NCBI GenBank assembly: GCA_905250025.1
Contig: CAJNOJ010000329.1
Coordinates: 1 to 64,000, forward strand
Length of the DNA stretch: 64,000 nucleotides
Direction: 5' to 3'
Origin: Adineta ricciae
Taxonomy: Eukaryota; Rotifera; Eurotatoria; Adinetida; Adinetidae
Shown here: positions 24,265-35,300 of the stretch, piece by piece
Numbering within the stretch: the stretch's first letter is position 1
Layout: each line of letters opens with the position of its first letter
The notes under the pieces: model-generated
Seen by the model: only the letters and a program-made list of their open reading frames with translations
What the model was told of the DNA's origin: nothing
Databases searched by the model: none
Translations under genes and position numbers: made by a program

Positions 24265-24729
24265 ATGTACAAAACAATCTTATTAATCACAATTTTATCT
24301 TTTGCATTGATCAATGCAGCTACAATTGAACGAGTTGATATAGAAACAGGTGAACTGACATTGAGCGAAGAACAATATCGAGGATTGACTGAATGTGATC
24401 AAAATGTGCTCGAAGTTCAACTTAAAGATAAACATCAATACAGTGCTGTCAAGTTAATTCCGTATGATATCATCGTCAAACCACCGACTGACTGCTGGTG
24501 GCGTTATCGATTATTCATGGCATTAAATTACCAGAAGTTCAAAGATTGGGCAAACAGATATTGTCGCAGTTACATTGGTTGTTGGTGTTGCCCGAGCAAT
24601 GGTTTATGCGTAACATTCGTTGTGAAACCAGATTTCTGGCATTGTTTTGTTCTGAATATTCCAATATTCAAAGAAAAGATCCCTCGAATACCTGTGTTTG
24701 AAGCTGAACTTGACATAACTGTTCAATGA
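24265..24729 (+). CDS. 154-aa secreted protein of unknown function, copy 2
   Basis: Same as 15991-16455 except Thr to Ser in 'HQY(T/S)AVK' and Val to Ile in the C-terminal 'ELD(V/I)TVQ'. It has the signal peptide, the Trp/Cys-rich core and the promoter, so both copies look expressible. Confidence 0.75.
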   Translation: MYKTILLITILSFALINAATIERVDIETGELTLSEEQYRGLTECDQNVLEVQLKDKHQYSAVKLIPYDIIVKPPTDCWWRYRLFMALNYQKFKDWANRYCRSYIGCWCCPSNGLCVTFVVKPDFWHCFVLNIPIFKEKIPRIPVFEAELDITVQ

Positions 24730-24990
24730 ACAATTTTTCTCTGTTAACCTTGAATAAAAATAAATATTTATCTTCATTTGTTTCATGTCAAAATAGAATT
24801 TTTGAGTTAATCTTAAACCAAAATGTCATGTTTTCAAACGATTCTATAAAATATCACAACTAATAATCGTCATTTGGTTACATACAATTTTTCAAAATGA
24901 ATATTATTTTAAGCATTATTTTCCTTGTCTTGAACGACAAATAATCAATGAAGTCTATGCTGATTCAGTGAAGTCTTTTTTTTTCTAGTT

Positions 24991-25194
24991 GTGCAATTGA
25001 CTTCAAGTCGGCGTAGTGGACACACACTATTCAACCTCGAGTTTCTAGTTAGTCGTCAATCAAATTCAATGTATCATGACTGTTATCTTGTTCGAAAAGA
25101 GAATCTCAAACCGATCACCCCTGATGAAGGCGAAGGGGATGATTATATGCGTTTTTGTATTCGAACGTCCGAAAAACAAAGACTCGCGAAAAAA
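24991..25194 (+). pseudogene. 5' fragment of LDLRA/EGF/7TM gene copy 2, cut by the insertion
   Basis: Aligns with 16708-16912 (MQLTSSRRSGHTLFNLEF-like reading). Homology is lost at gactcgcgaaaaaag (about 25194), where the Helentron 3' end starts. The rest of this gene lies at 49512-53093. Confidence 0.6.
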
Positions 25195-25240
25195 GCTTTC
25201 AGCATAATCCCTTTCGGGATTAAAAATGTGAAACACGATC
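25195..25240 (-). repeat. Helentron 3' terminus: hairpin and internal arm of the asymmetric inverted repeat
   Basis: Perfect 6-bp stem (25206-25211 with 25216-25221) and a 4-nt loop. The 14-bp arm at 25227-25240 pairs with GATCGTGTTTCACA at 46482-46495 and 49498-49511, and with one mismatch at 39046-39059. Confidence 0.75.
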
Positions 25241-25580
25241 GATCTGTTACAACCATGATAATAATGATTTGTACGTAATATTTTTGTTTGATATTGTTGA
25301 TTGACCAATGCAGAAACATTCTATAACGGTGTTGTTTGAAAGAAGTCATTTATTTTGAATGCAGAACGTTTGATTTATTGAAACTTGAGAGGGTGAAGAC
25401 CGATGCTTGGTTCGAGATTAAAAAACGATTCAACTGTTTATTCAATTGATCGAAAAGAAATTTCTGTTTCGAGTATGATATTTTATTATCGAGAAAAAAC
25501 GAAATGATTATTTAAGGAGATTAGAGAAGCTCGAAAAATGTTTCGACGAATAATTGTTTTAGATTTGAATATTATGTATT
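25241..25580. other. subterminal Helentron sequence without a gene
   Basis: AT-rich DNA between the 3' terminus and the RPA-like gene. No ORF of note. Confidence 0.5.
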
Positions 25581-26787
25581 TTAAATATTATGTATTTCAA
25601 TATTTATGACAGTTTTATTTTTTGAGTTGTACTTAATTGAAAGGCTAATTGATGATAATGTTAATAAAACTGATTCATTTTCCAACAAATCTTCTTCTGA
25701 TAAATGAGTATGATTGCATTGTTCTAATAGTTGTTTGATTTTTTGTTTTTCAATGATCAATTCCACCGATTTATCATCAGATGTATTGATAGTTAATTTC
25801 AGTCGATTTTCTTGGGCATCGTTTTTCATGATATATCTCGTCTTACATCGGTTACATTTCAGAGTTCTTTCAGTTATTTCAACCGATTTAGAATAACATT
25901 TAGAACAGACGGGCTGTTGTTCAATTAATCCGATTGAAACGATGCTGCCAAGTACATTTATATCATGATCAAATTCAACAATTTCAGACGTTTGCACATC
26001 ACCTATGTCATTGATTTCTTCAAAGCTTAGAATATGGGAAACAAATATGAATTCATAATAATGGTAAAACAACAGGAAAAAGCATATTTACGTTGTACTC
26101 GAAATTGTTGTTACAGATGCTTCATTATTAAAAAATTTCACCTTGGCTAGCTTAATTTTATAGCTGGAATTCTGTTTAATTAAATGGAATTGATCTTGCC
26201 ATATATTCATGCAGATGGAGGTTGTTTTGTCGGCAATAACGATTGCTCTCTTCAATTTCAAAACTCGTTTGTCTGCATTATTGAAAATGACATTTTCATC
26301 CTAAATTATATGGCACATATTTGCTTCACAAGCAAGATTAGATAGAACTCACAGGACCGATTTCAAGAATTTTTGCGAGGAAACTAATATATTCACCATC
26401 ACATTTACTTTCAATTTGTTCTAGTTGAATAAGTTCTAAACAATTTGGTTTAATTGATAATTGTTTTGCGGCGACAGTTGTTTCGTGACTTGCTGTATAG
26501 CTGTCATCAGTATTGAATTTCAGTTTATTTACTTCACAACCATCTTGCTTATTATAGAAGTCGACTAGTTTTTCATGTAATGTACATTTGCGTTTACACG
26601 ATAAGTATTTGGTAATTCTGATGATATTCTGATCTGACTGACATAATAATGCAGTCCAAAATGAAGTTGTTCTTTGATTTTGTTTGTGTGTCAGATTGCT
26701 GATGGCTACAACAACACCTTCGATTGTTACATTAGATGTGTTGTTGATACTGATCGAATTTTCATGGCTCGTATTTGTGCGTTTCAT
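25581..26787 (-). CDS. RPA1-like single-strand DNA-binding protein (OB fold plus C4 zinc ribbon)
   Basis: Three exons read through two GT/AG introns: 26787 to about 26353, about 26300 to about 26093, and about 26027 to 25581. Starts MKRTNTSHENSISINNTSN. The first exon has an OB-like strand pattern (VTIEGVVVAISN). The middle exon has 'ADKTTSICMNIWQDQFHLI', the usual shape of an RPA OB fold ('D.T..I.V.LW...'). The last exon carries CSKC...CNRC, a four-Cys zinc ribbon like that in the C-terminal DNA-binding domain of RPA1, and ends in a second beta-rich stretch. Helitron-class elements are known to carry RPA-like genes, which fits a job of coating the displaced strand during rolling-circle transfer. 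It is divergent to the OTU gene, about 157 bp away. Confidence 0.7.
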
Positions 26788-26944
26788 TTGTGAAGTTCTT
26801 TTATCGCAAAAATTTCGAAAGAATTGAAAAGAATTATTTGAATCAAATGATATGAAAATGAGTTAAGAAATTTGCGCGATAAATATTTCGATTTTCGAAT
26901 ACAAATTTATATGAATTTGACAGTAAAAAAGGAATTTTTTTTCT

Positions 26945-28019
26945 ATGTTTTTGCATTGGAAGGATGTATTCAAGACAATTTATCTAGAAGAATGTCTTTT
27001 TTATGAGTACGGATTGCCTATGATTTATATTAGTCCAACTGATCGATCGTTCGAAAGAGCATTATGTAGATGTTTGTTCCATAATGAAGGTGAAATAGAT
27101 TCAATCACATCTACGTTAAATGGAGAAAAGAAATCGTCAGCTGGACAAAGTTATGTATGAAATATTTGTAAATTAATAGATTGATATTTGTAGATTATTT
27201 GAAAACGATTTTGATTCATTTCCATTGTGCATTATGTGAGTTGTTCATGAATATGGAATTACGATTTGTATACATGAAGACAAGTCAAAAAATATTTATC
27301 AAAATAATGACGTGTCTCCAGTTATTCATTTGATTAGAGCAAAGTTGAATGACGCTTCGGTTTTATTTTTACCTACTCAAAAGCTGCATGATATAAATAA
27401 AATGAATCATAATCGGACGGTATGTACTCAAAATTCGCATAATCGCGGTATCACGACAATAATTATTCTTTTTCATTTATCTTATACTGTTTAGTATGTC
27501 CAGCAAGATAAGAATGAAGATAATCCTATTGCATACCAGAAATCAAACTGCATGCTAGCGTTTAAATCAAGATGTTCTTTGCTGATGATTGTCAAATCTG
27601 TAGAGTCTGATGGAAATTGTTATTTTAGAGCATTAAGGAATCAAATATGTGACTCAGAAGATGCACACATTGTGTTACGTGCTCTTATTATTGGTCTCAT
27701 AAATAATAACGGTGAAAAATTTCAACGAATTATTGGTTATAATTATTACTCGTCATGGGAAAATTTCATTTACGAACTGTGTGAAAATAGAATATTCGTT
27801 GATGGTATCGTAATAGTGGCTTCTGCAATCTTCATACAACGAGCAATTACTATTTATCATTATGAACAACGTCCATTGCTTTTCAAACCATCTATTTTCA
27901 TTTCAAATGATAATCAAATACATCTTGCTTACGATTCGAAAAAGTTTCATTACAATAGTTTGTGGTCAACTGAAAGAGAAAAACTACAAATTGACGAATC
28001 AGAATGTAGAATTGCTTAG
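26945..28019 (+). CDS. OTU-family cysteine protease (predicted deubiquitinase)
   Basis: The clear domain is 27552-28019. D20-G-N-C23 (ESDGNCYFRAL) is the OTU catalytic Asp/Cys block, and H133 in KFHYNSLW is the matching catalytic His, so the triad is present. Upstream pieces in the same orientation look like a second, degenerate OTU module. At 26945-27160 'SPTDRSFERALCRCLF' has the place of D-G-N-C-F-R-A-L but no Cys. At about 27235-27390 'VHEYGITICIHEDKSKNIYQ' and 'VIHLIRAKLN' resemble the later part of the fold. I could not trace one clean spliced frame through all pieces, so the gene start is uncertain. OTU domains are known passengers of Helentrons. Confidence 0.65.
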
Positions 28020-29025
28020 ATATTATGTAATAAGTTAACAACATAAACTGATAGTAGACTATTTAAATACAACGTCATTAAGTAGAACAATGTGTAAGAT
28101 CAATCCCAAAAAGTTGTCGTCTAGAGAATGTTTCTTTTTTGAAAAGGCGAACGCTTACTGATCTTATGAAGAAAAGAGTTTTCAATAGATTGTTAGAGAA
28201 TGGTTTTTCTCAATTGAATATGTGTACTTTCACCATTGATGAAGGGAGAGAGTTCCTCCGTTTGGTTTGAATGTGTATTGATAAGAGGTAATAGAATTGG
28301 TATAGAATTTTAGTCTACAGTGACTACTGAAGGTGTCATTCAATAAAAAACGTGAAAAGAAGAATTCAGATGAATCTTTTTTTATCAATACATATAACCG
28401 GCTTAAAGAGAATAAACGAGAGAGCACTTCTATCTTTAGTTTGTTTTTTTGTCGTTGAAAGCCGATGCAATCGGTACAGATTTGAATTCGCTATTCATCA
28501 GTGGCCGTTTTATTTAAGCAACAAGTTTTGTGAAGAATTTCTGTAGAGTGTTTTTTTCTTCATCAATACATGTAGATAAGTTGTAGAAAATAATTGAAAA
28601 AGCATTCATCCCTTCAGCTTTTTTTCTACCACTAAGAATTGACGAAATTCATACAGAATTGAATTTTCCATCAAACTAATGTATTTCTTAATATTTGCTT
28701 TTAGATTTCATGAAATGCCGCTGATATTGTGATTTGGCATAGAACTGTTTAGTTTCGTTCACGAACGATGAATAAGAAGAATAACTAAACAAGGTTTTTG
28801 TTTTTACTTTTAGATTTTGTCTACGAGCTTAATTGTTCAATCTCTCTGTATTTTTTCGCATAAAACTACAGAAGAATTTTTTCAGCAATCTGGTTTTCTT
28901 TTCTTAAAGATCTTATTAGTTGAGTACTCATGAGCGTGTATTTATTGACGACATCGTGAACTGAATGAAATTGTTCTTTTTGTGAATGTTCAAAGATTAG
29001 TCTTTATTTTTCTATATGGATGAAA
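28020..29025. other. Helentron interior without a recognised gene
   Basis: About 1 kb between the convergent OTU (+) and nucleotidyltransferase-like (-) genes. Overlapping short ORFs at 28230-28546 on both strands have no recognisable content. Confidence 0.5.
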
Positions 29026-30491
29026 TTAATTCAAACGATAGTATTCACAAAATTGTTTTTGAATAGAGAAATGGTCACAATTATCTCCAAAATGTCGGCG
29101 TCGAAAACGATAAATTCGTTCTGGTTGAGTTTCTTTACAATCTTCAATAGGAGTAGAGAGAAATGTATTTATATCAAACTGTTTGGGGTATAATATGTTG
29201 AAACCTCGTTGTTCATATTTAAGTAATCGTACTACTCTTCTCATGTATTGTGATGATGATGTTGGCATATCATAACAAGTCGCATGACCTGAATTTAATG
29301 CTTGTAAGCAAGCAAATGAAATCGTTACTTGTTTAGAATTAAATGCTGCTGCACAAACATCGAGATCAAATGAATGAATGATTTGAGAGACATTTGATGC
29401 AGTATGTGTTGGACGAATTAGTTGCATGATGATTAATGGTGAAAAGGTTTTGCTCTGAAAAATGTCTTTAATTGTTATTTTTTGAAACAATTCAAATTGA
29501 ACTAATCGATTTGACCATATAGTTCTTCTCTTTACAAAATATTTATTTTGTAATCGGACTTCTAATTGGTTCTAGAAAATATGAAAAGAAAAATTTCTCT
29601 AATGGAATTTCTGTAAACGGATTCGTTCTGTTTTATTCTTCAGGTTTTTGCGAATAGGTGCTCGGATAATTTGAATCAAAGTCTTCATTTCTTTTTCCAG
29701 ATATGCCGAATACGAATAGAAAAGAGATTTCTTACCACAGATTGTTGAAATAATTTTGAACCTTTTTTCAGAAAAAATAAATCGACATCCGATCCTTTTT
29801 GTAATGATGTTTGTTTTAATAATGATAATGTAACCGAACCACCTGCAATTACAAATAAATTCCAGTCAATGTCGGTTTCCCAGAATTTATAGTTATATCG
29901 AGCGTTAAAGTTTTCTCGAAATTGTTCGAAATTTAGAACAAGTTTTGGTGATATTTGATTATCGCCCCATACTGAAAATAAAGCACGTTCATCAACTGTC
30001 AATTCTCGTGATTGAAGAAGATCTAGTTAGAAACGTAGATTAATATATAAATTTCGAAAAACGATTTCGTTACAAGAGTAGTTGAATATTTCAAGAGTTG
30101 GATATGTTGGTGAATAGCAAAATGGTGTAAATGACCATAAACGTGCGTACAAGCAAAATACGCTTGTGCAAAAGTATTTCAATGATTTCTCAATTATATT
30201 TAGTGTGAATGGTCCATAAACAAATGTATTCCATTTATTCGTTGATAAAACAACAGCAATTTTATCATCCAATAAAAAATAAGGCGATTTGGACATACGA
30301 ATGAGTGACTCGATTTCACTTGTCAAAGAGATATTTGGTCGATTGTGAAGCAACTTTATCAAATGGTAATCAGTGATATCAAGATAATAATACGTTGCAA
30401 GTGTAAAATGAAAGAGATCTTTTCCACTCATTTCTTCACTGATTTGTTTGATTATATTGGTTGGTAAAATGATATCGTTTGATGCTTCCAT
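29026..30491 (-). CDS. predicted nucleotidyltransferase-fold protein with F-box-like N-terminus
   Basis: Exons read on the minus strand. The first is from 30491 (MEASNDIILPTNIIKQISEE) to about 30076. The second, from about 30020 to 29737, is joined across a 56-bp gtaacg...ctag intron that removes an in-frame TAA. Two or more further exons run to 29026. Residues about 8-45 resemble an F-box (LPTNIIKQIS...DLFHFTLA). The second exon has 'FVIAGGSVTLSLL' followed 13-15 residues later by 'GSDVDLFFL', the hG[GS]...DhDh signature of the polymerase-beta-like nucleotidyltransferase fold. The last exon has 'SFDLDVCAAAF', which fits the third acidic position, and 'RRVVRLLKYEQRGFNI', a conserved C-terminal block in this uncharacterised family. 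The metal-binding acids look present. Substrate unknown. This is an unusual passenger for a rolling-circle element. Confidence 0.55.
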
Positions 30492-30927
30492 ATTGAAATT
30501 TCAAAACAGATAGATTGTGAAAGAAACTGTTGACTTAGAAAGAAAGGAAATGTTAGTGAATTAGATTGAGCGCTTCTATTATTAGATTAGAGCAAAAACG
30601 ATTTTTCTTTCGAAGATATTGAAATCATACGTTACGAACAAATATGTCAAGATTCAAATGATGCATTTAACTGATAGCTGATGATATGTTAGACAGATTA
30701 TTGATTTTTAGTTTGCTTGATTACTTCCGTTTCTAGTGGAAGTTATGTTTGAATGCAACAAGGATTTATTTTTAATGATTTATACTGATCGTTCTTTTGT
30801 GTGTAATTTATAGTGAGAAAATTGATTTTGTGCAAACACTAGTGCGCGTAGTTTTATCATTATTCACTGTGGTTACATATTCTATAGATACGTAGAACAA
30901 AAACGAGTTTCTTTCTACGAATCAACA
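30492..30927. promoter_or_regulatory. divergent intergenic region (shared promoter candidate)
   Basis: 436 bp between the minus-strand nucleotidyltransferase-like gene and the plus-strand SGNH gene. No ORF. A bidirectional promoter is inferred from the gene arrangement only. Confidence 0.3.
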
Positions 30928-31557
30928 ATGAAATTTCTAATCATTGCTGACAGTCATGGAAAAAACATGGCTTCGTATTTATCAAAACTACCATATACAG
31001 TAATTATTAAGTCAATCCCTGGTTTAAAGTTCGTGGATAATTATCAAAAGAATCTATCATTATTACATATGCTTTTTTCTCATGAATTGCAAACAGCATT
31101 GGAAGATACAGATTCAGTTCTGTTTTTAATTGGTACAAATTCAATTCGATGTTTTACATCATTCGAAATAATTAATCAAATTCAAGAGATAGTTTTCTTT
31201 CTTAAACATAGCTATGTTCAACTGAATCGTTCTGGATCTATTACAATATGTGCGACAATGCCTTGTTTGAAAAGCACCCGAAAGTTTCGAACTGAAAAAC
31301 AATTAATGAATAATATTGAGTGTTACAATGAACAATTGAATCGATTATCTTATGAAAAGAATTTCAAAGTATTAAATTTGCCGATTGACGTTTATCAACT
31401 TTCGTGTGATAAGATTCATGTACATTTTCGATACCAATACCGAATTTTTAATTGTATTATTGACCATTTCAATCTCATGAACGATCGAATTTCATCACGT
31501 AAAACAGAAGATAAGGAAAATTCGCATAAATATTATAAGATCAATCGAAGAGTATGA
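30928..31557 (+). CDS. SGNH/GDSL-type hydrolase (predicted esterase)
   Basis: Intact 209-residue single-exon ORF. The family blocks are in order: block I 'IADSHGKNM' with the nucleophile Ser9, block III 'LIGTNSIR' with the oxyanion Asn71, and block V 'CDKIHVHFR' with Asp161 and His164 (DxxH). All catalytic residues expected of an SGNH hydrolase are there. There is no signal peptide, so the enzyme would be intracellular, unlike secreted lipases. Esterase/SGNH domains occur in several retroelement families, and GDSL-type enzymes are reported as cargo in giant bdelloid telomeric elements. Here one sits inside a rolling-circle element, convergent with the Rep-helicase gene (111 bp between stops). 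Confidence 0.75.
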   Translation: MKFLIIADSHGKNMASYLSKLPYTVIIKSIPGLKFVDNYQKNLSLLHMLFSHELQTALEDTDSVLFLIGTNSIRCFTSFEIINQIQEIVFFLKHSYVQLNRSGSITICATMPCLKSTRKFRTEKQLMNNIECYNEQLNRLSYEKNFKVLNLPIDVYQLSCDKIHVHFRYQYRIFNCIIDHFNLMNDRISSRKTEDKENSHKYYKINRRV

Positions 31558-31667
31558 GGAATTTGTGCAATGCGAATAGAATTTGTTTGAGAATAAAATA
31601 CGTCAATCGTTGTTTTTGTTTCGTGCGATAGTTTCAGCAATAGACGTATCAGATACGCATGTATGAT

Positions 31668-32309
31668 TTATTGATTTCCTTGATTTACAATCAAAACTTC
31701 AAGATCAGCTTTTGATTGTGGAAAAGGCCAAAGTCTTGTTTGTATATTATTCGCACAGTTGCCATCTTCTTCTTCATCGAGATTTCGTAGTATTGTCACA
31801 TAAACATTGGCACCTATATCAATAAGTTCTTGAAGATAATTACGTAAATTATCAATATGAATACGTTCATGATTCATTGGGTTTTTTGAGTCTAATTTGA
31901 AAAAATAATCTTTTGTTAACTCAAAACGACGTAAACAGTAATAATGATAATCTTGTTGTATAATCAATGCTTGAATATTTGTAATATTGGACGCAATCAA
32001 TGTTTGTAGTGGGGATATGTTTTCTTCAAATCGACGAATTTGTATAAGATCGACATTAAAAATATTGAGAAGAGCAGCTTTGAGTACATCAATATTATAT
32101 TCTCCCGTATTTTCATGATAATATTCAGTTACAAGTACAGATTCTTGATGAGAATATATTTGTTCAAAGTTTGCTAGGTTTTGAGCCACTTCTTTTAAAT
32201 ATGTGTCACTGAATAGATCTAATCTTTGTGATACTGCACGAAGCATATGGCGTCCACAATAAAGACTCTCTTGTTTTTCACAAATAATAATATCTTCAGG
32301 CTTTTTCAA
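31668..32309 (-). other. Josephin (ataxin-3-type) deubiquitinase domain
   Basis: Numbered from the Met at 32309: 'EKQESLYCGRH' gives Gln13 (oxyanion) and Cys18 (nucleophile) with the same five-residue spacing as known Josephins. 'EYNIDVLKAALL' matches the 'G.fsiqVi..AL' helix. 'DYHYYCLRRF' gives His122, and 'YFFKLDSKNP' gives Asp140 as third member in place of the usual Asn. About 170 residues long, the usual length. Predicted to cleave ubiquitin chains, though the Asn-to-Asp change may alter activity. Confidence 0.7.
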
Positions 32310-35300
32310 AGAGGTAGACGTAGAGAATGTTGAAGCTTCATATTTCGGACGTTTGGAATCGATTTTAATCAGTGTGGTTGTACTAGTTTTTGATGATACT
32401 ACGGATGATGTTTCAGCTTGATCAAATGGACGAGAAAGACACCAATCAACATATCTCTATAGAAATCTATAGAATTTCGACAAATAAGAAGAAAACTTAT
32501 TTAACCTCAGATCGTAAATAATGTTCGATTTTTATGGGATATTCTTGCTCAATTTTTTCAAGGCGAATCATCTCGTTAAGTGCAGATTTAGATACCTAGA
32601 CGATTCGTAGATGTTCAGGAGCTTCTAATGGAAATATAATTTACTTTGAAAGATTTTCGGTCGTATGCTAAGATGATAATATCAGTTAATTTTCTCGTGC
32701 GGCTCAAAATTGTATAGAACATTCCTGGCTTCCAGTTTTTTCCGGTTAGATCAACAACTAACTTATTATAAGTCATACATTGTGAACGATGAACTGTTAT
32801 TGCATAACCAAGACTAAGTGGCAGTTGTCTTCTTGTCATCCAAATTCCATTTTTGTCTTTAAAACTGACTTCCTCTGTTAGCATTTTGTAAATGGAACCA
32901 TCTTCTAATTCTTTTGACAAGAAAAAACAGTTAGGTTTAAATGGATTGAATATTCCATTTTCTGTTACCGAGTTCTACGTATTTTGGCAATGTAACAGTA
33001 ATTGCTCTATCCAGATTTGGAAATACACATGTATTTGATATTGGCAATACGATTTCTTGGCTATCTTCCCAGATGATATCTTTTACAATTGCTTCGGTAC
33101 CGTTTACCATTTGCCCATCAAAATCAATATTTCGCCTACAAATGACTCGTGCACCAATACAAAGTGGAAGTTGTCGGAACATTGATCCACATTCATTTTC
33201 ATCATCTGATGGTTTCAATTGAATTCGATATTCTTTTTTGCTCGCATGAATGGGATTAAAAAGGGATGTTCTAGCCATACCAATTTTCTAAATAAATTAG
33301 CTCACAGGTAATATTTTATCTAATTTGCTAACTAACGTCGATTGACTGGATTATCCAAATAGGTTTTTTCAATTTCATCGCAGTTTCTTTCAATTTCATC
33401 GAATTACGTTCGTTTGTTTTAGATCGTACGCTATATGCATATATCGTATCACTGAAGTCAGAAGAGTTCAACTCTTCCAATCGATCTTTGTAATAGATTA
33501 AATTATCTTCTTTTCGTATACTTCTAGATTTAATGGCCACTTCATCTTGTTCAGTGTATTGACCTGAACATTTTATGGAACATGCATTATTTAAATGAAG
33601 AGAACAATCAAGTTACCTAATCTCATTCGACATAGAATCTCAAAAAATTCTCGATCTTCTCCTTGTCGCATATTAATATTGAAATTAATTGGTCTAAACA
33701 GATCAGTCCAAAGGGAAAAAGTTTCAGTAGATGGTCGCCAGAAAATTTGTTTAGCAGCAACTGGTTCACATTGAGCTAAATCGCCAAATAATAATATTGG
33801 AATGTTTCCAAAGTACGTATCACTTTTATCCGATACTTGAAATATTTCATTTAGACGTTTGTTGACTTTTTGGAAAAGATTATATGAAACAAGAGAGATT
33901 TCATCAATGATTATCAAAATTAATTCACCAAGTCTATTTCGAAGTGAATGTAGCTTAAATGCTGGTGCATTGTTTGGTGTTGTTGTATTATCAGGACGCT
34001 AATAACAAGTCATACAGTTACTTTGAAGTTGGAAATAGAATTGAAAAGTTTACCATGCTTAGAGCAGTATGAATAGTCCATCCATGGATATTTAGAGCAG
34101 CTTTTCCAGTATGAGCCATCTTTAGCAATCCTTTTCTTCTTCTTGGACGATTTCGAATAGCTGATTCACTTATGCAAAAATCAGTTAGCATTTGTTCGAT
34201 GATACTGATTGCATAAGATTTTCCGGAACCAGCTAAACCATTCACAACGATATGAAATGGAAGCGGTTTAGATATGTTAGGAACTCGAAGCTTCCTCTGT
34301 TCATATTGCATAACTGCAGCCAGATATTGTTTTAAGAAATCAGCAAGAAAGCGCTGTTGATCATTTGCTGATGCTAATAATTCTTGTGTTCGTGTGCATG
34401 GGAAATTGATTTTTAGATCTTGATAGGTATCTAAGTCTTCATCATTTTGATCGTTGATACTTTCTCGTGTAGCATTTTTGTTCAAATCTTTTTTATCAAG
34501 TTCAGTATTTGCAATAGAACTATCTATAGTATTTTGGTTCATACCATCTTCTGAATCATCATCATCTCCTGTAAATATAAACGACGTTTTTGGTTGAATA
34601 AAAAAATCATGATTGTTTAAATCGCATAGAAGTTCGAGTGAATTAAGCATTTGGACTTGATAAGCTCCAGGTAATCTACCAAATTGTTCACTTAATTCAG
34701 TTCGATGTTTCAGTAAGACTTGATGAATAGCTTTTACATCGTTTTCTACGAAAAGGATATGTAACGTTGATGTGAAACTCTCGTAATGAATTTCAAAATA
34801 TACCCAGTTTGCTATTGAGAAATTCTTCAATTGGATTCCTGTAAGAAATTCCGATGCAAAGCATAGAATACATAGCTAACATAGAGTTATCATATCTACA
34901 AATGAAGCTAATGCAAGTTGGCTCTTTGTGTTGAATTAATACTGTTCCACATGAAAGAACAATACGAGGAAGTAAAGCGGATGTTTTAAGGAGAGCTGGC
35001 TGTTCGAAATTAGTACGCCACAGAGGATTTTGTACTAGTGGTTCTTCTAAAGCGTCCTGTAGTTTAGCGGATGAAGATCGATCATAATCAAACCAAGTTA
35101 AAAATTCAAATAACGTCATTTGATCTATAACTGCTGGAGTAGATGGCCGCTTTACATATTTGTGCGTTAAAGATTCAATAAAATCATCTGTAGTATTAAC
35201 TTCAATTCTTCCTCGTTTGAGAATTCTTTCCTCCTCCCAAGGCAAAGAAATATACAAACTTTTGTATCTCATTGAAGAATGATATAGTGGGATTCCTGAA

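Larger units (their letters stand above)
19871..25194. repeat. tandem segmental duplication, copy 2, left part
   Basis: Aligns with 10874 to about 16912. It lacks about 690 bp inside the protease (join marked by n at 21223). It stops abruptly at about 25194 where the Helentron 3' end begins, and homology to copy 1 resumes at about 49512. Confidence 0.8.

Noticed and set aside
25714-25896. Plus-strand ORF opposite the RPA-like gene
   Set aside because: Antisense of the zinc-ribbon exon; the minus strand has the clear CxxC pairs.
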